The translations under genes and the position numbers were made by a program. The notes under the pieces are model-generated. The model saw only the letters and a list, made by a program, of their open reading frames with translations. It ran no database searches and was not told the origin of the DNA. A DNA stretch of 45,406 nt from Actinomycetes bacterium (GTDB taxonomy: Bacteria > Actinomycetota > Acidimicrobiia > Spongiisociales > UBA5794), in contig JAHEJX010000023.1 of assembly GCA_024638645.1 (NCBI GenBank), positions 1 to 45,406 on the forward strand. The letters are read 5' to 3'. Position 1 is the stretch's first letter. Each line of letters opens with the position of its first letter. Positions 22,710 to 31,145 of the stretch are shown piece after piece.

Positions 22710-24533
22710 GTGGAGCAGCTACGAGCCCCGGGGTGGTTACCGACCGCAGAAGTGGTCGATGCGTCGAACCTGAAGTGGCTGATGGAGCGCGTTGGCATTG
22801 CGGATTACCCTGCTTTGCACCGGTGGACCTGCGACAACCGAGCTGAGTTCTGGGGCATCTGCCTCGACCGCCTCGGCATCGTTTTCGCCAAACAGCCGGA
22901 AACGGTGTTGCTGGGAAGTCCCCATCATGCGCGATGGCTGCCAGGTTCCGAGATGAACATCGTGGCGTCCGCACTCGATGGGCCTACCGATTCGCTCGCC
23001 GTTATCCACGGCAAGGCGGGCCAGCTCACCGAGGTGACGTTTGGCGAACTGCGCTCTGCCGTCGCCCGATGCGCTAACGGCATGACTGAGCACGGCATTG
23101 CTCCCGGCGATGCTGTGGCGATCGTCATGCCGATGACCTACGAGGCCATGGTCGCCTATCTGGCGATCGTCGCACTAGGCGGTGCGGTGGTTTCCATCGC
23201 CGACTCCTTCGCCGCTGAGGAGATCGCAGTTCGTCTGGAGATTGCCAATGCCAAATGGGCGGTTACCCAAAGCGCAACGATGCGAGCAGGAAAGCTGCTG
23301 CCGATGTTCGAGAAGGTCGCGCTGGCCGGGGTGGAGCGAGCGATCGTCGTGCCGGGAGCGTCCGGGCCCACGCTGCGAACCGGCGATATCTGGTGGCATG
23401 ACCTGCAATCGGACGATGACTCGCTGCGCCTTCACATTGCTCCAGCTGAGGCCACAACCAACATCCTGTTCTCTTCAGGAACCACAGGAGAGCCCAAGGC
23501 GATCCCGTGGACTCACATCTCCCCGATCAAGAGCGCTATGGACGGGCACTTCCACCACGATATCCACCGCGGTGACGTGGTGGCGTGGCCGACAAATCTC
23601 GGTTGGATGATGGGCCCGTGGCTGATCTACGCTGCGCTCATCAACGACGCTGCGGTGGCGCTTTGTGACGATGCTCCGCTCGGGTTGGAGTTTGTGAACT
23701 TCGTCGAGGAGGCGGGCGTCACGATGCTCGGTGTGGTGCCGAGCCTTGTTGCGACCTGGCGGGCCGACGACCTGCTGACGCAGGTCGACTGGTCGGGAGT
23801 CAAGTGTTTCAGCTCGACGGGCGAAGCCTCCAAACCGGACGACATGGACTATCTGATGGGGGCCGCAGGGGGCCGTCCAGTGATCGAGTACTGCGGCGGC
23901 ACTGAGATTGCCGGCGGATACGTGTCATGCACCGTGCTCCAGCCCGCCATCGCCGGAACATTCACAACTCCTACTCTCGGGTTGGACATGGTGCTGGTCG
24001 ACGAGGACGGCAATCTCACAGACGAAGGAGAGGTCCTCATCGTGCCGCCTTCGATAGGCCTCTCGACGAGGCTGCTCAACCGTGACCACGACTCGGTCTA
24101 TTACGACGATGATCTGCCGGAGCTCGGGCTGCCGTTGCGCCGCCACGGCGACCACATGGAACGCCTCCCCAACGGCAACTGGCGCGCTCTCGGGCGTGTC
24201 GACGACACCATGAACCTCGGCGGCATAAAGGTGAGTTCCGCCGAGCTCGAACGCGTCGTCGCTGCCGTCGGGGGCGTGTCTGAGGTGGCCGCAATTGCTG
24301 CACCGCCACCGGGTGGTGGCCCCGATCGCCTGATTGTGTACGCAGTCCTCCAACAGGGAATCGAAGCTGATCCGGATCGGCTGCGACGTGATATGCAGGC
24401 CGAAGTGCGGGCCCACCTCAACCCGCTCTTCAAGGTGCATGAAGTCGTCATAATCGATTCATTGCCGAGGACTGCGAGCGCCAAAGTCATGCGCCGGAGC
24501 TTGCGAGCCGCATATCGGAGCAATAGACGTTGA
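22710..24533 (+). CDS. AMP-forming acyl-CoA synthetase (AMP-binding enzyme)
   Basis: 607 aa from GTG 22710. Adenylation motifs are intact: ILFSSGTTGEPKAIPWTH (A3), YCGGTEIAGG (A5), GRVDDTMNLGGIKVSSAELE (A8) and LPRTASAKVMRR with the catalytic Lys (A10). The long N-terminal part and the motif set place it in the acetyl-CoA-synthetase-like group, with some resemblance to plant peroxisomal AAE17/18. It activates a carboxylic acid to its CoA thioester; the acid is unknown. TACGCT lies 7 nt before the start, suggesting a leaderless transcript. Its TGA overlaps the TTG start of the next gene. Confidence 0.88.
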   Translation: MEQLRAPGWLPTAEVVDASNLKWLMERVGIADYPALHRWTCDNRAEFWGICLDRLGIVFAKQPETVLLGSPHHARWLPGSEMNIVASALDGPTDSLAVIHGKAGQLTEVTFGELRSAVARCANGMTEHGIAPGDAVAIVMPMTYEAMVAYLAIVALGGAVVSIADSFAAEEIAVRLEIANAKWAVTQSATMRAGKLLPMFEKVALAGVERAIVVPGASGPTLRTGDIWWHDLQSDDDSLRLHIAPAEATTNILFSSGTTGEPKAIPWTHISPIKSAMDGHFHHDIHRGDVVAWPTNLGWMMGPWLIYAALINDAAVALCDDAPLGLEFVNFVEEAGVTMLGVVPSLVATWRADDLLTQVDWSGVKCFSSTGEASKPDDMDYLMGAAGGRPVIEYCGGTEIAGGYVSCTVLQPAIAGTFTTPTLGLDMVLVDEDGNLTDEGEVLIVPPSIGLSTRLLNRDHDSVYYDDDLPELGLPLRRHGDHMERLPNGNWRALGRVDDTMNLGGIKVSSAELERVVAAVGGVSEVAAIAAPPPGGGPDRLIVYAVLQQGIEADPDRLRRDMQAEVRAHLNPLFKVHEVVIIDSLPRTASAKVMRRSLRAAYRSNRR

Positions 24534-25657
24534 GGACCACCGCATTCATCGTCGGTTTCTCGATCGTTGGTGCCACGGTCTTTTCGGCAATACGAACCGT
24601 GATTCTCCCGAGGGCGGCACCAAGCTGGCTAACCCGCGCCGTATTCGTGAGCCTTCGCGTTGCCATAATGGGGCTGGCCGGGCCAAAACGTTCAAATGAA
24701 TGGCGCGATCGGGTACTGGCGCTCTACGCCCCAATCAGTCTGTTCACGCTTCCGCTGGTTTGGCTGGCCGTCGTCATGATCGGTTACTCGCTCATTTTCT
24801 GGGCGCTGGTGCCCAGCTATGGGCGTGCCTTCCACCTGAGTGTGTCGTCGATCACAACCCTCGGCTTCGCCAACGCGGACACCGTTGTCGAGCGAATATT
24901 CGCCTTCCTCGAGTCGGGGCTGGGGCTACTACTCGTGGCGCTCCTGATCACGTTCTTGCCGGCGATATATACGGCGTTCGCTCGTCGTGAGGTGCAGGTC
25001 GGGCAGCTCGAAGTGAGGGCAGGGAACCCACCTTCAGCGGTGACATTCCTGTTGCGGCATCAACTGATCGGATCGCTCGAGAACCCCTACCAGCTCGATC
25101 CCACCTTTGAACGGTGGGAGCGCTGGTTCGCCGAGGTCGAGGAGAGCCATCTCACCTACCCGGCGCTCGTCTTCTTCCGTTCGCCACAGCCCGACCGGTC
25201 ATGGGTCACGGCAGCGGGAACCATGCTCGATTCTGCTGCGCTGGCGACTTCCTGTATTTCGCGTCGGGCAGTTGGCTCAGCCGGCCTTTGTATTCGAGCT
25301 GGGTTTTTGGCACTGCGGCGGATTGCCGACTTCTACGGTATCGAGTTCGATCATGACCCAGACCCGACCGACCCGATCTCCATCGAACGAGAGGAGTTTG
25401 ATGCGGTATGGGACCGCCTTGCCGAAGCCGGTGTCGATCTCAAACCGGATCGCAACCAGGCCTGGCGAGACTTCGCCGGCTGGCGAGTGAACTATGACCA
25501 GGTACTTCTGGCGCTGGCTGAGATCACCGTTTCCCCTTATGCGCCCTGGACGGCAGATCGGTCTCCACCGAACCGGAAGCGTCCGCGCATTCGCCGATTC
25601 GGCACACCGCGCGGCCAAGAGATCCATCCTGATTCGATTCGGGTAGATCAGCCGTAG
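24530..25657 (+). CDS. Membrane protein with a potassium-channel-like pore loop
   Basis: 375 aa from TTG 24530, overlapping the synthetase stop. N-terminal hydrophobic segments at about 5-27, 65-90 and 120-145 enclose SVSSITTLGFANADT, which resembles the P-loop of two-helix ion channels or TrkH-type transporters, although the usual GYG is replaced by LGF. The C-terminal 220 residues are soluble and not recognised (ERWERWFAEVEESHLTYPALVFFRSP). No RCK/TrkA domain is visible. Coupling to an acyl-CoA synthetase gene is unusual. The function remains open; a channel-like sensor is one idea. Confidence 0.65.
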   Translation: MRTTAFIVGFSIVGATVFSAIRTVILPRAAPSWLTRAVFVSLRVAIMGLAGPKRSNEWRDRVLALYAPISLFTLPLVWLAVVMIGYSLIFWALVPSYGRAFHLSVSSITTLGFANADTVVERIFAFLESGLGLLLVALLITFLPAIYTAFARREVQVGQLEVRAGNPPSAVTFLLRHQLIGSLENPYQLDPTFERWERWFAEVEESHLTYPALVFFRSPQPDRSWVTAAGTMLDSAALATSCISRRAVGSAGLCIRAGFLALRRIADFYGIEFDHDPDPTDPISIEREEFDAVWDRLAEAGVDLKPDRNQAWRDFAGWRVNYDQVLLALAEITVSPYAPWTADRSPPNRKRPRIRRFGTPRGQEIHPDSIRVDQP

Positions 25658-25684
25658 ACTCACCCCGAACGGTGGAGGTCAAAC

Positions 25685-26572
25685 TTGGCGAGCCGGAGCG
25701 GGCCATACGCATCCCTACGGGATCGAGTAATCGGCGAGCACGGCGTCGTCATGCTCATCGGACCGCCGGACACGGGTAAGACCACTCTCGCCCGCCTCCT
25801 CCTTGCGGATGCGCTCAACGCGGGTCGCGACGTCGCTTTCGTCGACGCCGATGTTGGCACTCCGACCGTCGGTCCCCCTGCCTGCGTTGGCCTGAAGTTC
25901 ATTCGGTCCCATTCGGATCTCGATCGGATGGACCCTGCTGACGAACTGCGTTTCGTCGGCTCCGTGCAACCGCAGGGAGTTGTGCTGCCACACGTCGTCG
26001 CCGCCACCGATCTCGTCGAAGTGGCGAGGCGGGAAGCCGGCTTCATCATCTTGGACACGACCGGCTTGGTATCGGGAGTGGTCGGGCAGACGCTCAAGTA
26101 TCACCTAATGGAACTGTGCAACCCGGCACTCGTGATCGCGATGCAGCGAGGCGGCGAAATGGAGCCGACCATCGGGATGCTGCGCCGCTTCCTATCGGCC
26201 CGTGTCGCCAAGGTGTCCCCGGACGGGGTGACACCGCTTGGCCCGCTCGAACGAGCCAACATCCGCACCAAGGCCTTCGAGGCTGAGTTGGGCGGCGCGT
26301 TGGACCGTTGGAAGGTCGGACACGACGTGTTCGCGCCGACCCTGCCCGAAGCATTCGACGAGTCTCGTCTCCACGGGATGCTGGTCGGCGTCCAAGACAA
26401 GAAGGGCCGCTGCCTCGGGCTCGGTGTGATGCAATGGGCCGACGGCGCCATCTACGTCGCCACCCGCCACGGTGACCAAATGAACGGGCTCCGACTGGGA
26501 TCATTGAGGATTGATCTCGAGACGTTCAGTACCGCCTCGGTGCGCCTCAGGGAGCTGATGTTCGGAATATAG
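25685..26572 (+). CDS. Clp1/Grc3-like P-loop protein (polynucleotide 5'-kinase type)
   Basis: 295 aa from TTG 25685 with GGAGG upstream. Walker A is GPPDTGKT (residues 26-33), and FVDADVGTPTVGPP follows where Clp1/Grc3 proteins carry their Walker B-like DxDxGQ motif. The middle has a switch-like DTTGLVSGVVGQTLKYH, and the C-terminal 100 residues form a small domain (GMLVGVQDKKGRCLGLGVMQW). The P-loop layout matches the Clp1 family, whose characterised members phosphorylate RNA 5'-OH ends. Substrate in bacteria is not established. Other SIMIBI-class GTPase-like ATPases are an alternative. It may be co-transcribed with the preceding membrane protein (27-bp gap). Confidence 0.7.
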   Translation: MASRSGPYASLRDRVIGEHGVVMLIGPPDTGKTTLARLLLADALNAGRDVAFVDADVGTPTVGPPACVGLKFIRSHSDLDRMDPADELRFVGSVQPQGVVLPHVVAATDLVEVARREAGFIILDTTGLVSGVVGQTLKYHLMELCNPALVIAMQRGGEMEPTIGMLRRFLSARVAKVSPDGVTPLGPLERANIRTKAFEAELGGALDRWKVGHDVFAPTLPEAFDESRLHGMLVGVQDKKGRCLGLGVMQWADGAIYVATRHGDQMNGLRLGSLRIDLETFSTASVRLRELMFGI

Positions 26573-26781
26573 ATTCGCTCAAATCAGGTCTCGAGCGACC
26601 GCGGGGGCGGACTTGAAACAGGAGAGCTGGTGCAGGCGCAGCCATCTCCGCATTTCGGGTGGAAGGGAATGGGCGGCCGCCTCCTCGTGGCGTGGGCACG
26701 GGCGACACCCTCACTCCCGACCAGGCAAGAGTTCGCGGAGACCGGCGAGTCCGCGCGGCTACTTAGGACAGCCTTCCGCGG

Positions 26782-27312
26782 TCACCCGGCCCTATCCGGG
26801 CTCATTACTGCGAACCCGGTCTCGGTGGCTCGCACGGTGAAGATCCTCCGGCCGGGTTGAATTGCCGGCTTGGGATCGGTCACGTCACGGCCCATCGAGC
26901 GCCAGCGAAGCGCGATGGTTTCAAGTGGTTCCTCTGCGGTCAGGACCAGGCCGTATAGCGAGGCCCGGCGAACCGGCGATTCGATGACCTCGAGCACGGG
27001 CCCAACTCTGAAAAAGGCAGCCGGCCGCTCGTTGACATGCATCCGCAACCGCGGCCTCTCGTCGATCGCGTCCATCGCTGCGACTGCGTCCTCCAGGTTG
27101 GGCACCAATAGCACGACGTGGTCGAGGTCCCACCCCTCGGCGGATTTACCTGATGAGGCATTGCAGGCCTCAATCGGGAAGTCCGGCGTTCCATCCGTCC
27201 ATCGCCATGCCGGGGGCCCCTCTACCAACACCGTAGACCGGGTCCGTAACGGCGAAGGCAAATCAAACTCATCCCAAGGCAGCGGAAGCTGCAATGTCGA
27301 AAGCGTGGCCAT
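26782..27312 (-). CDS. VOC/glyoxalase-fold protein
   Basis: 176 aa from ATG 27312; the frame stays open upstream but the composition there is non-coding. Residues about 52-140 look like a vicinal-oxygen-chelate domain: DLDHVVLLVPNLEDAVAAMDAI, RLRMHVNERPAAFFRVGPVLEVIE and LYGLVLTAEEP. HVVL...His and EVIE provide metal-ligand-like positions. A second VOC-like strand set follows (RRIFTVRATETGFAV). Such proteins include glyoxalases, dioxygenases and resistance proteins; no specific function can be assigned. No operon partner. The 209 bp between it and the Clp1-like gene hold nothing convincing. Confidence 0.72.
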   Translation of the reverse strand: MATLSTLQLPLPWDEFDLPSPLRTRSTVLVEGPPAWRWTDGTPDFPIEACNASSGKSAEGWDLDHVVLLVPNLEDAVAAMDAIDERPRLRMHVNERPAAFFRVGPVLEVIESPVRRASLYGLVLTAEEPLETIALRWRSMGRDVTDPKPAIQPGRRIFTVRATETGFAVMSPDRAG

Positions 27313-27373
27313 GCGCCGGAAGCTAGCGCCCGATCGAGATTCGAGATGCTGGGCATCGCAGCTGGCCCATAAG

Positions 27374-27449
27374 CAAGACCCAAGTAACCGGCTTCGTCCA
27401 CCTCGCACTTCCCCGAACGAGGCTTCCCAATCCAGCTTCTTGGGTCTTG
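27374..27449. repeat. 11-bp inverted repeat enclosing 54 bp
   Basis: CAAGACCCAAG (27374-27384) and CTTGGGTCTTG (27439-27449) are exact reverse complements. The enclosed segment contains a smaller CCTCG/CGAGG pair. This could fold as a long stem-loop or be the ends of a small mobile relic. It lies in the 5' flank of the minus-strand VOC gene. Confidence 0.5.
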
Positions 27450-27580
27450 ACTGAGGCGACCATACGAACCCGTGGAACGCCCTGCAACCCCTACGAAGAG
27501 TGCATTTTTGCGCGCTCTGGGTGGAAACCATCTCGGCTAATAGTTGCAACTGCAGGCAACTGGCAGGCTGATTTCGAGAG

Positions 27581-27622
27581 AATCCACAAATCCACAGGAA
27601 TCCACAGGAGGTTGTGCACAAC
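27581..27622. repeat. Triple AATCCACA direct repeats and palindrome GTTGTGCACAAC
   Basis: AATCCACA occurs at 27581-27588, 27589-27596 and 27599-27606, followed by the perfect 12-bp palindrome at 27611-27622. Each copy matches seven of nine bases of a DnaA box (TTATCCACA). No replication genes are near, so an origin is unlikely; a DnaA-titration-like or other protein-binding cluster is possible. Confidence 0.45.
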
Positions 27623-27895
27623 CCTTGGTGACAACTTTCTTAGCGGGATTTGTCGCGTTCTGAGGCGAATGCGAGCCTCGACCTGGTAGCCCACGTCACG
27701 GTACCGTTCGGCTCGGTTCTTGGATCGCGGCCCCCGGCTTGATCGGAAGCGATAGTCGGCGTGACGCGGCGGCGTTCGTGGGTGGCGTCCGCATTCTCCT
27801 CGTCCAGGCGGCCCGCCCTGAGGTCGCCCTGGGTGTCGGCCCACTCGCGGTGAGTAATACCTGTTAGGTCGAAGCTGACGGAGGGGACCTACGGT

Positions 27896-28010
27896 CTTGC
27901 GTATCTCACGGCCCCGATGGGCCGGTATGTACGCATGTTCCAGGGAGTGATCGATCACCGAGTTTCTTGCGTATGTGGCGGCACATATGGGCCGGTTTGT
28001 ACGCATGTTC
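27896..28010. repeat. Two imperfect 45-bp direct repeats, 70-bp period
   Basis: Copies at 27896-27940 and 27966-28010 agree at 38 of 45 positions by eye. Both begin with CTTGCGTAT and end with TGTACGCATGTTC, so each is also framed by the inverted pair TGCGTA/TACGCA. Between the copies lies the perfect palindrome GTGATCGATCAC (27947-27958). The layout suggests paired binding sites or duplicated RNA stems about 220 bp upstream of the ABC transporter. Confidence 0.6.
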
Positions 28011-28218
28011 GAAACGCCGCCCAGATCGCTCACCATCTCGAGCGATTCCGGGAACCCACCGGCACCCTGGAACCGCCACTACGGATCACTTCGTGAGCCA
28101 CGCTGAGTGGTGGCCCCAGGCCCTGCGAAAAGGGTTGCACAAAGGCACTCGTTTGTCATGGCGCTGTCAGTGCGGCGACGACGGAGTCGTCTCCTCAGAA
28201 CACGGTGCGGGTGATCTG

Positions 28219-28224
28219 TAGAAT
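28219..28224 (+). promoter_or_regulatory. -10 element TAGAAT, leaderless start of ABC exporter
   Basis: TAGAAT ends 6 nt before the GTG start codon at 28231, so transcription would begin at or next to the start codon. No ribosome-binding site is seen. No clear -35 element is found. Confidence 0.5.
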
Positions 28225-28230
28225 TGGGCC

Positions 28231-29115
28231 GTGCTGACGATTCGATCTCTTTCGAAACGGTATGGAGACATCGTCGCTCTCGACGATGCGTCGTTCGACG
28301 TGCGACCGGGGCGAATCGTCGGGTTCTTGGGACCCAATGGAGCCGGCAAGACCACGGCGATGCGGTGCATCTTCGGGTTGGTGAGGCCTGGCGCCGGGGA
28401 GATCTCATGGAATGCTCAACCGGTCGAGCACCAGCATCGGCTGCGGTTCGGATACATGCCGGAGGAACGTGGCCTGTACCCGAAGATGCGGGTGGGAGAA
28501 CAGCTGGCCTACTTCGGTTTCTTGTCCGGCCTGAGCCGGTCTCAGGCGCAGCAGGCAGCCGACCACTGGCTTAGCACGCTCGGGTTGAGCGACCGTGCCA
28601 GATCTCGCCTCGATGAGCTTTCGCACGGGAATCAACAGCGCGTTCAGCTCGCCACCGCCCTGGTCCACAAGCCCGAGCTGCTGGTGCTCGATGAGCCGTT
28701 GGCCGGGCTGGACCCGCTCGGGATCGAAGCAATGTCTGCGCTCCTCGTCGAACAATCGCAGAAGGGTGTCGCGATTCTGTTCTCCAGCCACCAGCTCGAT
28801 CTGGTGGAGGACATCTGCGAGGACGTGGTCATCATCGACCGTGGAAGAGTGGTGCTCGATGGAGAGGTCGACCGGCTGCGGGCAGAGACCGGCAAGATCC
28901 GTCTTGAGGTGGCGATAGACGGCGAGGGGTGGACCCCCCGGTTCGACGGTCTGATCGAGATCGGGAGAGGCCACCGTCACGCCAGTTTCCTGGCTGACAG
29001 GGGCGTGCGGATTGAGGAGATCTTGGAGAAGGCGACAACCGAGGGCAATGTGACGTCGCTGTCTTACGGACCCCCGCATTTGTCTGACCTGTTCCGAGAG
29101 GCGGTGGGCCGATGA
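28231..29115 (+). CDS. ABC transporter ATP-binding protein (NatA-type)
   Basis: 294 aa from GTG 28231. Walker A GPNGAGKTT near residue 32, signature LSHGNQQRVQLATAL, Walker B LLVLDEPLAGLDPLG, and a C-terminal regulatory tail. The motif YMPEERGLYPKMRVGEQL is typical of exporter ATPases of the NatA/DrrA group. Partner permease is encoded next with an ATGA overlap. Substrates of such pairs include sodium ions and hydrophobic compounds; none can be assigned. Confidence 0.92.
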   Translation: MLTIRSLSKRYGDIVALDDASFDVRPGRIVGFLGPNGAGKTTAMRCIFGLVRPGAGEISWNAQPVEHQHRLRFGYMPEERGLYPKMRVGEQLAYFGFLSGLSRSQAQQAADHWLSTLGLSDRARSRLDELSHGNQQRVQLATALVHKPELLVLDEPLAGLDPLGIEAMSALLVEQSQKGVAILFSSHQLDLVEDICEDVVIIDRGRVVLDGEVDRLRAETGKIRLEVAIDGEGWTPRFDGLIEIGRGHRHASFLADRGVRIEEILEKATTEGNVTSLSYGPPHLSDLFREAVGR

Positions 29116-30296
29116 CAGCGATGCGCTCTATCTTTGCGGTGGCCACGCGAGATTTCTTGCAGCGCGCCAGGAGCAAGGCGTTCCTCATCACCACCGCCGT
29201 TGTCGTGTTGGTGCTCGTTGGTGGGGGATTTCTGATAGCTACGTTCGCAGGGGACCAGCCCGCGGTCGGTGTCGGACATGTTGGGACACCGCCCGCCGCC
29301 CTGAGCGCTCTGCTGGATGCCTCGGCCGAGCATTTCGAACTCGACTACGAACTGCGCGAGTTCGAGTCGCGGGAAGCTAGCGAGGCCGCCCTGGTTGATG
29401 GTGACATCGCAGTTGCGATCGACGGGCGCACCGTGGTGTGGCAACAAGAGACCAGTTCTCTCACCAATGCCATGGTGACCACTGCCCTCCAAGAGTTGGA
29501 GCGCATGGACACGATCGAGTCGCTCGGCCTGTCGCACTCTGACGTAGCTCAACTCCTCAGTCCGGCCCCGCCGGCGGTGGAGACGCTGCAGGAACCCGAT
29601 CCGGAGCGTGGGGTCCGGCAGGGAGCCGCCTACGCCGGGACGGTCGTGCTGTTCATGTCGATCGTCATGTTTGGCCAGTTCGTGCTACTAGGCGTCCTCG
29701 AAGAGAAATCGAATCGAGTAGCGGAAGTTGTCCTGTCGCGGGTGAGGCCCATTGAGCTCTTGGCGGGCAAGGTGATCGGGATCGGGCTGCTCGGGATGGC
29801 CCAGTTGGTGGTGTTGGCGGCGGCGGCACTGACGCTGGTCTCGATCATCGACCTGGCCGAACTGCCCAACCTGTCGGAGGTTGGCATTCCGGTGATCCTG
29901 GGCGTAGTGGGCTGGTACGTGCTGGGATACGCCTTCTACTCCGTGTTGTACGCAGCCGCCGGTTCGCTGGTCTCACGTCAGGAGGATGTGCAGGGGGTGG
30001 GCTGGATCCCAATGATCGGCTTGGTGCCTTCCTACTTGCTGGCCACACTGGCGTCACAAACGCCCGATCTGCCGATCATCAAGATCGGCTCGATGCTGCC
30101 CGCCCTCGCTCCGCTGGTAATGCCGGCTCGCTACGCCGCCGGCGATGCGGCCGCCTGGGAAGTGGGAGTAGCGATCCTGGTAACAGTGGTTTCCACCTAC
30201 CTCGTGATCCTGTTTGCAGCGCGTGTCTACCGGGGAGGCATCCTCCGCACCGGAAGAGCCAAGCTCCGCGACGCCTACCGCGGCGCCGCGGTATAG
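29112..30296 (+). CDS. ABC-2 type permease (NatB-like)
   Basis: 394 aa. One hydrophobic helix near residues 25-45, then a long extracytoplasmic domain (about 46-165), then five to six helices from residue 175 on, as in NatB-like ABC-2 permeases. EEKSNRVAEVVLSRVRPIELLAGKVIGIGLLG is the characteristic coupling motif of the family. Its start overlaps the ATPase stop. The two genes form a complete exporter. Confidence 0.9.
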   Translation: MTAMRSIFAVATRDFLQRARSKAFLITTAVVVLVLVGGGFLIATFAGDQPAVGVGHVGTPPAALSALLDASAEHFELDYELREFESREASEAALVDGDIAVAIDGRTVVWQQETSSLTNAMVTTALQELERMDTIESLGLSHSDVAQLLSPAPPAVETLQEPDPERGVRQGAAYAGTVVLFMSIVMFGQFVLLGVLEEKSNRVAEVVLSRVRPIELLAGKVIGIGLLGMAQLVVLAAAALTLVSIIDLAELPNLSEVGIPVILGVVGWYVLGYAFYSVLYAAAGSLVSRQEDVQGVGWIPMIGLVPSYLLATLASQTPDLPIIKIGSMLPALAPLVMPARYAAGDAAAWEVGVAILVTVVSTYLVILFAARVYRGGILRTGRAKLRDAYRGAAV

Positions 30297-30725
30297 GAGG
30301 GACCTGCCAGGCCCGGTCGGGCGTTCCCGCTTTTAGCTGCCTGCGTTTCGACATTGATGTCTTCGTCAGGGCGTAGCTCAACTGGGGGTGCCTATACCCA
30401 GACATAGAACGCCAGTGAGCCCTTTGTTGCCATCCACATTGGGCAAGTAGCCCAAGAGACGATTCCCGGCGAAGGGCTGGTCGTTCTCGATGCCGGGTAG
30501 CAGGAGCCATCTGCTCGGTGAATAGGCCGTGTCAGGCCCCGCGCAGCTCGCGCCGCCGGGCCTCTTGCGGGAGGCAAAGAGGGCTGCACAACGTGAACTT
30601 TCTCTGGGGTTCTTTCGCATTCTGTATTGGGCCACAGTTGATCTCCTTGCTCGGTTGTTTCATTGCGTTAACGAATATCGATTGCGAGAAAGGACACTTC
30701 CACGCTCCGTGCGCGGATCCTCTGT
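30297..30725. other. 429-bp gap between convergent genes, AT-rich in its right half
   Basis: No supported gene. About 30595-30700 is clearly more AT-rich than the surroundings and contains the separated pair CTTTCTC (30598-30604) and GAGAAAG (30686-30692). A minus-strand frame ending at 30378 has a protein-like C-terminus (GNRLLGYLPNVDGNKGLTG) but no recognised domain. GGCGTAGCTCAACTGGG at 30369 resembles a tRNA D-arm, but the rest of a tRNA is missing. Confidence 0.45.
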
Positions 30726-31145
30726 TCATGCGTCCGGCAAATACCCGACCGCGAGCAGTGGTCTGAAAGAGACCTCGATGAGTTCGTAGACGGCGCCAAC
30801 GGCCCGCTCGATGTCTTCGCCACTGATATGGGCGATCGGGATACGGCCCTTTACGTAAAGCTCGCCCCTGTCGTCGGCGGCGATGTATGCCGGCCATGAC
30901 TTCCAGTTCCGTTTCAGGCAGTACGCCAGCGCCTCACCGGTGTTGTGGGGTGGCGGTGGCAGAAGGTACGCCTCAAAGCCGATGGTGATCTCGCCGACAT
31001 CGAACCAGATAGTCGTGAAATCCCGAGCCTGTTGAGCCATCCGGATTCCCCAGCGTCCTTCGTGCTCGCCGCACCAGACAACGTCCGAGTCTTCATCTTC
31101 GACCCACTCGGTCGTCACGCGACGCAGCAGATCAGCTGAGCTCAT
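30726..31145 (-). CDS. YbjN-domain protein
   Basis: 139 aa from ATG 31145, overlapping the mshA stop by 14 nt. The sequence has the compact alpha/beta look of YbjN/type III chaperone-like proteins (TIWFDVGEITIGFEAYLLP, YIAADDRGELYVKGRIPI, DIERAVGAVYELIEVSF). In mycobacteria a YbjN-domain gene also follows mshA, which supports the call. The role is not known; these proteins are often suggested to be chaperones or regulators. Confidence 0.78.
   Translation of the reverse strand: MSSADLLRRVTTEWVEDEDSDVVWCGEHEGRWGIRMAQQARDFTTIWFDVGEITIGFEAYLLPPPPHNTGEALAYCLKRNWKSWPAYIAADDRGELYVKGRIPIAHISGEDIERAVGAVYELIEVSFRPLLAVGYLPDA

Larger units (their letters stand above)
27313..28230. other. 918-bp gene-poor region rich in repeats
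   Basis: No open frame here has a recognisable domain or coding-like composition. The region instead contains an 11-bp inverted repeat with a 54-bp loop, three direct AATCCACA copies beside a 12-bp palindrome, two imperfect 45-bp direct repeats with a palindrome between them, and finally the ABC transporter promoter. It may be decayed mobile DNA or a regulatory/structured-RNA region; individual elements are listed separately. Confidence 0.6.

Noticed and set aside
26613-26860. Short plus-strand frames between the Clp1-like and VOC genes
   Set aside because: No ribosome-binding site, no motif, and overlap with the VOC gene 3' end.
27581-27622. Replication origin (oriC)
   Set aside because: Boxes are imperfect, few, and no dnaA, dnaN, rpmH or parAB is nearby.
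27491-28036. 181-codon minus-strand frame in the gene-poor region
   Set aside because: Arg/Pro-rich low-quality translation that crosses the repeats; no transposase, HNH or other domain recognised.
30369-30445. tRNA-like D-arm sequence GGCGTAGCTCAACTGGG
   Set aside because: No matching acceptor stem, anticodon arm or GGTTCGAAT-type T arm follows within tRNA distance.
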